The translations under genes and the position numbers were made by a program. From an uncultured Chlamydiaceae bacterium (GTDB lineage Bacteria > Chlamydiota > Chlamydiia > Chlamydiales > Parachlamydiaceae), in the NCBI GenBank assembly GCA_945957185.1, contig CAMFKA010000020.1, forward strand, positions 1 to 15,252: DNA of 15,252 bases. The letters run 5' to 3'. This document shows, piece by piece, positions 6,968 to 13,622 of this stretch (positions are counted from its first letter, which is position 1; every line of letters begins with the position of its first letter). The notes under the pieces were generated by a model. The model worked only from the letters and a program-made list of their open reading frames with translations. It was not told the origin of the DNA and searched no databases.

Positions 6968-6973
6968 TTTTTT
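6945..6973 (+). terminator. Intrinsic terminator in the permease leader
   Basis: AAACCCCGC (6945-6953), a CAAAA loop and GCGGGGTTT (6959-6967) give a perfect 9-bp stem running into nine T residues (6965-6973). It ends 22 nt before the permease ATG, so it must be conditional if the permease is expressed from the promoter at 6797. Confidence 0.9.
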
Positions 6974-6995
6974 ACTCAAAAAGGATTTTAAAAAA

Positions 6996-8207
6996 ATGCA
7001 ACATTACATCGGCGCCGTTCTCCTTATTGCGGGAACTTGTATTGGAAGCGGAATGATTGCCCTTCCGTTGGTATTGGCGACACTAGGGATCGTTCCTAGT
7101 GCTTTTTTAATGCTATTCATCTGGTTTGTGATGTACTACTCCTCTTTGGTGAATTTGGAGCTCAACCTCAAAGCGGGGAGAGGGCTATCTTTGGGAGCGT
7201 TGGCGCGTCATTTTTCGGGTCCTATTGCTGAAATATTGAGCACCGTTTCTTTAAAGTTACTTTCCTATTCTCTCCTCGCTGTGTTTATCTATGGGGGAGC
7301 TTCTATCGTTAAAGAGCTTTTGGAAACATATACACAATTGACACCAACATTAAATACTGTTTCCACCTACTACGCTTTGGGGGCTATGGCCTTGTTGTTA
7401 TTGCCGATGCGGTTCCTCGATTATTGCAACAGAATCCTTTTCATTACACTGCTAGCTATCGTCAGCATCCTCATAGCATCCCTGTTGTTTGCTGTGGATT
7501 GGTCGCATCTTCCTTTGTTCTCTGATAACGCTTTATCGATTTCTTCTTGGAGCGTGGTCATTCCTGTTGTTTTTACATCTTTCGGCTTTCAGGTTATTTT
7601 CCATACTGTTTCAAACTATTGTCATATGGATGCTCCGATTCTGAAGCGGGCGTTTATGTGGGGAAGTTTAATTCCAGCTGTCGTGTATTTGTTGTGGACA
7701 TTCGGGATTTTAGGCGCTGTGTACCATCAAGATCCGCAATTTTATCAAATAATGGAGAGTGGACAAGCTGATGTGGGAGGACTCATCCGTGTTTTAGGGT
7801 CCATTTCCGATTCTGAATCGATTCAAATGTTGGTGTGGAGTATTTCCTCTCTAGCGATAGCGACATCGGTTTTAGGTGTAGGGGTCGGACTATGTCAATC
7901 GCTGCAGCATATGTTAAGGAAATTTTTGCGGAATGGAGTCATCAACAAGGTTGTGTCAGCGGTGCTTACCGTGCTGCCGGCGTATTTGGTAGTGTTGTAT
8001 GTACCGAATGCTTTTATCGCTGTGTTGGGTTTTGCGGGATTGATTTTGGCTTTGATAGCGATTTTGATTCCAATCTATCTGTTAACTGCATGTATAAAGC
8101 AGCCGTATTACTACCCTGAGAATCAAAAAACGCGGTGGATTGTTCTCACCGCGCTAGTGGGGGTTATCGTGATTCTATGCGAGGCGTACCATATGTTTGG
8201 AGGGTGA
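6996..8207 (+). CDS. tyrP: Aromatic amino acid permease, TyrP/Mtr (HAAAP) family
   Basis: Inner-membrane proton-coupled importer of aromatic amino acids. I choose the ATG at 6996, with AAGGA at 6981-6985 (10-nt spacing). A frame from 6939 would translate through the terminator hairpin and is rejected. The 403-aa length equals typical TyrP. The N-terminal helix carries the family motif GTCIGSGMIALPL (residues 13-25). About 11 hydrophobic helices follow through to the C-terminus (VLTALVGVIVILC). Family membership is clear; the exact substrate (Tyr, Trp or Phe) is not readable from sequence. The upstream Phe-codon attenuator suggests that expression rises when Phe-tRNA is uncharged, so phenylalanine may be a substrate. 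The gene symbol follows chlamydial usage. Ends convergently 11 nt from the SulP-carbonic anhydrase gene. Confidence 0.88.
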   Translation: MQHYIGAVLLIAGTCIGSGMIALPLVLATLGIVPSAFLMLFIWFVMYYSSLVNLELNLKAGRGLSLGALARHFSGPIAEILSTVSLKLLSYSLLAVFIYGGASIVKELLETYTQLTPTLNTVSTYYALGAMALLLLPMRFLDYCNRILFITLLAIVSILIASLLFAVDWSHLPLFSDNALSISSWSVVIPVVFTSFGFQVIFHTVSNYCHMDAPILKRAFMWGSLIPAVVYLLWTFGILGAVYHQDPQFYQIMESGQADVGGLIRVLGSISDSESIQMLVWSISSLAIATSVLGVGVGLCQSLQHMLRKFLRNGVINKVVSAVLTVLPAYLVVLYVPNAFIAVLGFAGLILALIAILIPIYLLTACIKQPYYYPENQKTRWIVLTALVGVIVILCEAYHMFGG

Positions 8208-8219
8208 TTGCCTCACCCT
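8201..8219. terminator. Possible shared hairpin between convergent genes
   Basis: AGGGTGA (8201-8207), a five-base loop and TCACCCT (8213-8219) form a 7-bp stem over the stop region of both convergent genes. It has no T-run on either side, so intrinsic termination is uncertain; it could still protect or terminate both transcripts. Confidence 0.35.
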
Positions 8220-10552
8220 TAAAAGTACTTGCGGAAGAATTTTTTGAGCGATTCCGCAAACTTTGATTTATGTGTCGTTTTTCTCATGAATTCGCTCGGT
8301 TCGCCAATAATGCCTTCTTGATCGGGGGTGAAGATAAACGATACCTTTGCTGTACTGATGTTATACATTGCTCCTACTATCGCGACTTTACCCTCTTTAA
8401 CAAGGTCGTTGATAGTGGGGCTCTTTTCTCGAATTTTTGCAATGGTGCGCAAGACGTTTTTATAAGCCACCTCGTTTAAATATTCGTCCCTCTGGTACGG
8501 GTTCCACTTTTCGTAACCGGAACAATCTTCGGGATCTACACACTCCTGAATCTCCGATATTAGAGAGTCCAAATTCGCACATCCGGTGGCTTCCGAAGCG
8601 GTTTGTTGACTGCATGTGAAGTCTACAGAGGCTTTTACAGCTCCGCAAGAGGTGTGTCCCATCACTAAAATGAGCTTTGCCCCCGCGACTGCGCAGCCGT
8701 ACTCGATGCTGCCTAAAATTTTCTGGCTGACAATATTCCCGGCGATCCTGACGCTAAAGGCGTCTCCAAGACTTAAGTCGAAAATCAATTCCACAGGGGA
8801 GCGCGAATCGATACAACTGAGGATGACGGCCATGGGAAATTGAGCGTTAGAAGTTGCTGTCAGCTGTCGTCCCAGGTCGCGCGTGAGTCTAACTCCTTCT
8901 CTAAACCGGGTGTTGCCCTCTCTTAAAATCTCTAATATCTTTTCCGGGGTCAGGTTTTCCTGCACTTCACGGCTGCTGTAATCGACATATTTGATGCGGT
9001 CTTGCAATTGAGGATACTTGTCCTTGAAACCGACTAAACTTACATTCACGTCTTTTGTGATCGCGTTGTTGCTTTGGTAATCGGTGATGAGATCGAGAAT
9101 ATCCGGATCGATGTAATCGGTATTAGTGGCGTTAATCAATACGTGACCGCCAGGATGAATAGTTTTTAATGTTTTCTCCAAAGCGGCTTTATTGAAAAAA
9201 CTGACCTGATTTGGAAGTTCGATGTGAAGAACTTCATCGCCGGCAGCGTGTCTTTCCCATGTTGTTTTGATGGGACGCCGTATGTTGCTGTGCAAAATAA
9301 AGCAGATCGCTGATGCAAGACCGATCAAAACGCCCACGAGCAGATCAGAAAAAAGAATAGCGACGATGGTGATGAAAAACGGAAGAAATTGATTTTTTCC
9401 TTCATTCCACATTTGGACAACAAGTTGTGGGCTGGCCAGTTTTATCCCGGTCACTAATAATATTGCTGCCAATGCGGAGAGGGGAATCTGATTCAACCAC
9501 TGCGGTATAAAAATGACGCTTAGCAGCAGAAGAATGCCGTGGAAGATGGAGCTTAATTTCGATACCGCCCCGGCGTTGATGTTGACGGAACTTCTGACAA
9601 TGACGCTTGTAACGGGAAGTGCTCCGATTAACCCGCCAAGGATGTTGCCGACCCCTTGAGCAAACAACTCACGGTTTGGAGGGCTTTGCCGTTGGTGCGG
9701 ATCGATTTTGTCGACAGCTTCCAAGTTCAGCAAAGTCTCTAATGATGCTACCGCAGCGATTGTCACCCCTGCATTTAAAACAGCACGGTTATTTAAAGCG
9801 CTGAAATCGGGAAACATTAAAAAATGGTAGACATGCCCTACAGACTCAGCGATGGGAACTTGCACTAGATGCGATGGTTCAAGCGCCCATGGTGAGCCCC
9901 ACCCTTCAAACAAGAATTTAAAAACGATACTTAATACGATGACAACAACAGGACCAGGGAAAGGGGAGTTTTTTAGGAAACGGATTTTATCCCAGCAGAT
10001 GAGGAGGGCAATAGAGATAAAGCCAATAATGACCGCACCGGCGTGGATGTGAAAGAGGGTTTGCGCAATTTCTGTGAAAGTGTTTTGGTTGTCAGCTTGG
10101 AAGAAGGTTTTATTGCCGATAGGATCGACATCATGCCCGAATAAGTGGGGAATCTGCTTTAATATCAAAATCGCACCGATCGCCCACAACAGACCCTTAA
10201 TGACGTTGGAAGGGAAAAATGCCGCTAAGTAACCCATTTTTGCTATACTGAGGATGATTTGAATCACTCCCGCAATGACGACGGCGGTTAGAAATGCCTC
10301 AAAACTCCCAAGAGAATTAATTTGTGCAGCGACAATGGCTGTGAGACCCGCGGCAGGGCCGCTGACACTTGTGCTGGAGCCGCTGATAGACCCGATGACA
10401 ATGCCTCCGATAATCCCTCCAAGCAATCCGGAAAATAGCGGAGCATTCGACGCTAATGCAACGCCTAAACATAACGGCAACGCGACGAAAAAAACGACCA
10501 GTCCGGCCATTAGATCCGCTGGAATATTTTGAGAGATCGGATTTGTTTTCAT
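8219..10552 (-). CDS. SulP anion transporter fused to STAS and beta-carbonic anhydrase domains
   Basis: Probable bicarbonate (or sulfate) transporter with its own carbonic anhydrase. The start at 10552 (MKTNPISQNIPADL, 777 aa) follows GGAAGGG; an upstream ATG at 10633 lacks support. Residues 11-420 form the SulP membrane domain with about 10-12 helices (DLMAGLVVFFVALPLCLG; SGSSTSVSGPAAGLT at 57-71). About 440-530 is a STAS-like domain. About 545-750 is a beta-class carbonic anhydrase with the zinc ligands Cys580, His633 and Cys636 and the Asp582/Arg584 pair (SCIDSRSP, GHTSCGAV). The last 25 residues are basic. Such SulP-carbonic anhydrase fusions are described in other bacteria and proposed to import bicarbonate. 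All catalytic residues are intact, so it should be active. Divergent from pgeF across 96 nt. Confidence 0.92.
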   Translation of the reverse strand: MKTNPISQNIPADLMAGLVVFFVALPLCLGVALASNAPLFSGLLGGIIGGIVIGSISGSSTSVSGPAAGLTAIVAAQINSLGSFEAFLTAVVIAGVIQIILSIAKMGYLAAFFPSNVIKGLLWAIGAILILKQIPHLFGHDVDPIGNKTFFQADNQNTFTEIAQTLFHIHAGAVIIGFISIALLICWDKIRFLKNSPFPGPVVVIVLSIVFKFLFEGWGSPWALEPSHLVQVPIAESVGHVYHFLMFPDFSALNNRAVLNAGVTIAAVASLETLLNLEAVDKIDPHQRQSPPNRELFAQGVGNILGGLIGALPVTSVIVRSSVNINAGAVSKLSSIFHGILLLLSVIFIPQWLNQIPLSALAAILLVTGIKLASPQLVVQMWNEGKNQFLPFFITIVAILFSDLLVGVLIGLASAICFILHSNIRRPIKTTWERHAAGDEVLHIELPNQVSFFNKAALEKTLKTIHPGGHVLINATNTDYIDPDILDLITDYQSNNAITKDVNVSLVGFKDKYPQLQDRIKYVDYSSREVQENLTPEKILEILREGNTRFREGVRLTRDLGRQLTATSNAQFPMAVILSCIDSRSPVELIFDLSLGDAFSVRIAGNIVSQKILGSIEYGCAVAGAKLILVMGHTSCGAVKASVDFTCSQQTASEATGCANLDSLISEIQECVDPEDCSGYEKWNPYQRDEYLNEVAYKNVLRTIAKIREKSPTINDLVKEGKVAIVGAMYNISTAKVSFIFTPDQEGIIGEPSEFMRKTTHKSKFAESLKKFFRKYF

Positions 10553-10648
10553 TGGGAAAGTACCCTTCCTAAGATTTTTAGTGTTTATCCTGGATTTTAA
10601 GCTGCAAATCAGTGATTGTAAAGGAAATATCAATTTTTTTAGGCTGTT

Positions 10649-11422
10649 ATGATCAAAAAATCCAAAGGAGCTCTTCAGTGGTTAGAATTTGAGTTGCTTG
10701 CTCAGTTCCCCGAAGTGACTCACGCTGTCTTTCTTAGGCATGGCGGCGCTAGTGAGGAACCTTTTAGCAGCCTCAATGTCCTTCACCGTTCCGGAGACGC
10801 CCTCGATGTAGTCCATCAGAATCACTCTTCTATCCAAAAGTTGATGCAACTGGACCGGCTTCACTACGCGCATCAAGTTCATGGTAAAACGATCCGCACC
10901 ACCGATTCACTTGATGGGGAAATTCCGGAATGTGATGGACTCATGACTCATCTGCCGGGGCACGGAATCATGGCCATGCATGCCGACTGCCAAGCCGCTC
11001 TTTTTTACGATCCGTCTCACAAAGCTATCGCTGCTGCACATGCCGGATGGCGAGGACAGGTGCAAAATATTTATAGTGAAGTAGTTAAGGAGATGCATAG
11101 CACCTACGGCACAAATCCGAACGATCTGTTTGTTTGCATCTCTCCAAGTTTGGGTCCGGAAAACTCCGAATTCAAAAACTACGAGCATGAGCTGCCGCAA
11201 GAGTTTTGGCGTTTTCAGGTTAAGCCCACCTATTTTAATTTATGGGAGATTTCTCGATGTCAATTGAAAGCTTGTGGGATTCCCTCAGATCAAATTCAAA
11301 TTGCCGAAATGGATACTTATGCCAATGAATGTGACTTTTTCTCTTACAGAAGAGAGAGAGCAAGAGGCCGCCAAGAAAAAATTACCGGCGGCCATGGGAC
11401 TGTGATTGCGTTACGCGTCTGA
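10649..11422 (+). CDS. pgeF: PgeF/YfiH family (laccase-domain) protein
   Basis: Family of cytosolic zinc-dependent enzymes once called polyphenol oxidases or multicopper laccases. Characterised members act as purine nucleosidase/phosphorylases, and in E. coli PgeF clears a mis-incorporated Ser from a peptidoglycan precursor. The 257-aa length is typical. Motifs: HGGASEEPFSSLN (31-43), HQVHG (75-79, His78), HADCQAA (111-117, Cys114) and AAHAGWRG (129-136, His131). His78, Cys114 and His131 form the expected metal site. Start ATG at 10649 has a weak TAGG six bases upstream. The peptidoglycan-editing role is relevant to chlamydiae with reduced peptidoglycan, but it is inferred from the family. 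The end overlaps the convergent Sel1 gene by 12 nt. Confidence 0.9.
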   Translation: MIKKSKGALQWLEFELLAQFPEVTHAVFLRHGGASEEPFSSLNVLHRSGDALDVVHQNHSSIQKLMQLDRLHYAHQVHGKTIRTTDSLDGEIPECDGLMTHLPGHGIMAMHADCQAALFYDPSHKAIAAAHAGWRGQVQNIYSEVVKEMHSTYGTNPNDLFVCISPSLGPENSEFKNYEHELPQEFWRFQVKPTYFNLWEISRCQLKACGIPSDQIQIAEMDTYANECDFFSYRRERARGRQEKITGGHGTVIALRV

Positions 11423-12448
11423 AATTGTAGGCGATCCTTCAGTCGTGGTCGTATTAAATTCGGAAATCAAAAGAGCGGAGGGATCATGACGAAGCGTTTG
11501 TGCTATCTGATGATGTTCTATTCCGGTTTTGTTGGACTCCAAAACACCCCATCCCATCATATAGCAGTATGCCAAGTTGTAGTGTGCCGCCTGAGAATCC
11601 GCAGCAGCAGCTAATTTAAAGAGCTGAACAGCGCGATAAAGATCTTGGTTTCCATTAAGGCCAAAAAGAAAGAAGAAGCCAAGATCATTGTAAACCGGGG
11701 TATAGCCTTGTAGTTTTGCTTGAGATAAGAGTTCGGTCGCTTCTGTGTAATCGCGTTCGACGTAAGTTCCGTGGAAGTACATTAACCCCAATTCCCGTTG
11801 CGCTTCTGCCAGGCCCCTAGATGCAGCGCTCGTTATCATAGAGACTCCTTGTTCAGGGTCACTTTGCAACAGATGCTTTCCATATCTATAAAGAGCTAAA
11901 GGAAACTGCGCGTTTATTGCAGCGCTCTTCAAATACATTTTATCTTCTGCGCGTTGTTCCGGGGTGAAGTGAGGGTTCTCCATCAACGTCCCTAAAAGAT
12001 ATTGTGAGTAATTACGTCCTCTCATTGCTGCATAGTTAAGATAATAGTTGCCCTGTATAGGATCTAAAGGTGGGATAATCTTTTTGAGACTTGCATAAAC
12101 TAAAAGTTCTTGAGCACTGAAAATGTGGTTATCGGCGGCCAAAATATTCGCACCTAAACGGATTATATCGCAGAACATCTTCCAAGCAGGTTTGGATGGG
12201 TCTAACTTATCTACAATGCGGTATTCGTTAGTTCGGTATTTCGAAAAGATGGCGTGAGCGCGTGCAATGACACTGACAGCCAATCCCCGGTTCGTTTCCA
12301 TTAACGTATCGACATCTTCGGGTCGAAGATTGTGGACGTTTAATGTATGAGGTGTTTCATCCATGACAAAGCTTATTGCGTTTTGTTCAATTGCTGCGAT
12401 TTCCTGATATGAGGGCAGCGGAACCCATGAAGTTGACGATCCTATCAT
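11411..12448 (-). CDS. Sel1-like (TPR-type) repeat protein
   Basis: Function unknown. The 345-aa protein has an N-terminal part (1-130) that I do not recognise, then Sel1-type alpha-helical repeats at about 176-210, 213-248, 250-284 and 286-315. Signs are AEAQRELGLMYFHGTYVERD, TPVYNDLGFFFLFGLN and AAHYNLAYCYMMGWGV, with the Ala-x-x-x-Leu-Gly and Tyr-x-x-Gly spacing of the family. Sel1 repeats are protein-binding scaffolds, often used by intracellular bacteria in host interaction. There is no signal peptide or membrane segment, so it is either cytosolic or a candidate type III substrate. Start ATG at 12448 follows AGAGGA by 8 nt. It lies 19 nt after the secreted-protein gene on the same strand, so the two are probably co-transcribed. 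The end has a Thr-rich acidic tail. Confidence 0.82.
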   Translation of the reverse strand: MIGSSTSWVPLPSYQEIAAIEQNAISFVMDETPHTLNVHNLRPEDVDTLMETNRGLAVSVIARAHAIFSKYRTNEYRIVDKLDPSKPAWKMFCDIIRLGANILAADNHIFSAQELLVYASLKKIIPPLDPIQGNYYLNYAAMRGRNYSQYLLGTLMENPHFTPEQRAEDKMYLKSAAINAQFPLALYRYGKHLLQSDPEQGVSMITSAASRGLAEAQRELGLMYFHGTYVERDYTEATELLSQAKLQGYTPVYNDLGFFFLFGLNGNQDLYRAVQLFKLAAAADSQAAHYNLAYCYMMGWGVLESNKTGIEHHQIAQTLRHDPSALLISEFNTTTTEGSPTISDA

Positions 12449-12467
12449 AATAATATTCCTCTTTCGT

Positions 12468-13196
12468 TTAGGGGTTTTGTGAAATGAGCTGTAACCAATA
12501 CTCTTGCATTTTTTCCGAAAAATAGCGTGTCGCTAATGTGAGGTCTAGCGTCCTTTGCGGGTATTCTGTATCGATACAAGCAAATGTGTCATCTTTTGTA
12601 TAGGGGATATTCTCTTGGAGATAACAAGAGGAGAACCCGTTGCCTAAAATGAGATAAAGTTCTCTTAGATGTTTTTTAGTGACTCGATCCTTCCAGGCAT
12701 GGTGGCAGTCGTAATTTGAAACAAGACGCATGTCTGTCGCTAATAAAATAACAGTCTCTTGCATCGACGGAACCACGTACAGATACTTTTTAGGAACTAC
12801 GAAATATTCGATTTTTTCCTGTTTAATGAGCCTGCGGATATTGTCTGCACCAATGCATCGGTCTCGTAGTCTCTCCCATGTGGATGTTGTCCAGGTGGGG
12901 TCGATGTCGCATTTCAAGTACCCTTTAATAACGTATCCTTTAATTTTGGGGTGCTTTAAGACGACAATTTTCGACTTTTTTTGACGATGTAAAATTTTAA
13001 AACCCGCTTCACGTATCGATTCCGGCGAATCAAACGCATTCGGGTGGTCTGCAAAGATGCGATCAAGTCGCTTCTTTTTTTTGCTTGATTTATCAACTAA
13101 ATGCGTTTGAATCTCTTGAGTAAAGGCCGCAAGGTCGATTGGGCAGATTGCCAAGAAGAAATTGATGAGCAATAAAAGATAAAAGTTCCTTATCAT
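12468..13196 (-). CDS. Secreted protein of unknown function, possibly kinase-like
   Basis: A 242-aa protein starting at 13196 with AAGGA six bases upstream. Residues 1-24 (MIRNFYLLLLINFFLAICPI...) look like a Sec signal peptide, so the mature protein is periplasmic or outer-membrane. A basic stretch KSSKKKKR is at 37-43. Later motifs are HPKIKGYVIKGYL (82-94), YFVVPKKYLYVVP (131-143), VATDMRLVS-type sequence at 152-160 and NIPYTKDDTFACIDTE (196-211). I do not recognise a family by name. The order Lys91, a hinge-like segment, then Asn196 and Asp209 recalls a degenerate protein-kinase/phosphotransferase fold, but this is speculative. Five to six Cys residues remain after cleavage. First gene of a two-gene unit with the Sel1 protein. 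Confidence 0.78.
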   Translation of the reverse strand: MIRNFYLLLLINFFLAICPIDLAAFTQEIQTHLVDKSSKKKKRLDRIFADHPNAFDSPESIREAGFKILHRQKKSKIVVLKHPKIKGYVIKGYLKCDIDPTWTTSTWERLRDRCIGADNIRRLIKQEKIEYFVVPKKYLYVVPSMQETVILLATDMRLVSNYDCHHAWKDRVTKKHLRELYLILGNGFSSCYLQENIPYTKDDTFACIDTEYPQRTLDLTLATRYFSEKMQEYWLQLISQNP

Positions 13197-13292
13197 CGGC
13201 TATCCTTATGTTGAATAGGTTGGGGACAACATATGATTTTGCTAGAAAATTGTCAATGAATGTTAGTTAGGTAGCCGGGTCCGTGAGTTTAC

Positions 13293-13447
13293 ACACAAGT
13301 GAGCGTTTCGAAAAAAGGACAATAAGGACTTTAAGGACACTAAGGACGCCAAGAAGCAACGCATTAATATACAAATCTTTAAGTTTTTGGTGTCCTTAAG
13401 GTCCTTATTGTCTTTATTGTCCTTTTTTTCGAAGTGCTCACTTGTGT
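13293..13447. repeat. Inverted repeat whose arms are 9-bp GGACNNNAA tandem repeats
   Basis: Left arm 13293-13352 (60 nt) and right arm 13387-13447 (61 nt) are near reverse complements around a 34-nt AT-rich loop. Each begins with ACACAAGTGAGC and a TTCGAAAAAA block. Next come four 9-bp units: GGACAATAA, GGACTTTAA, GGACACTAA and GGACGCCAA on the left; GGACAATAA, AGACAATAA, GGACCTTAA and GGACACCAA on the right (minus strand). The arms differ at several unit positions while the 9-bp frame is kept. No coding frame is convincing. It lies between two divergent promoters' territories, upstream of the collagen-like gene. Confidence 0.75.
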
Positions 13448-13471
13448 GAAGAACCCTAATTTGCCCGTTTT

Positions 13472-13500
13472 TAAAGTTATGACAACTAGTGGTTTATAAT
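13472..13500 (+). promoter_or_regulatory. Possible promoter of the collagen-like gene
   Basis: A perfect TATAAT lies at 13495-13500. At 17-nt spacing the -35 would be TAAAGT (13472-13477), which is weak. It predicts a leader of about 115 nt before the ATG at 13623. The rest of 13501-13622 is AT-rich and I see no further signal except the ribosome site AAGGGG at 13608-13613. Confidence 0.45.
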
Positions 13501-13622
13501 TTTTGTTAAAATGATGTTTACATGATCTTGAAATTAGGATATGAGTCCCATTTTCCAAAAGCTAATCGAAAAATTATTTTTTTGATTGCCGACCGGAATA
13601 ATGTAACAAGGGGTTACTTCTA

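Noticed and set aside
6939..6995. GTG-initiated N-terminal extension of the permease
   Set aside because: It would be translated from the terminator hairpin and its T-run. The ATG at 6996 has an AAGGA site and gives the normal family length of 403 aa.
10553..10633. Upstream ATG for the SulP-carbonic anhydrase gene
   Set aside because: The extra 27 residues are basic, not SulP-like, and have no ribosome site; 10552 follows GGAAGGG.
13311..13447. Lys-Asp-rich peptide readable through the 9-bp repeat
   Set aside because: The 9-nt period makes one frame of the left arm read Lys-Asp-X repeats, but there is no start codon with a ribosome site and the sequence is palindromic, so a non-coding repeat is more likely.
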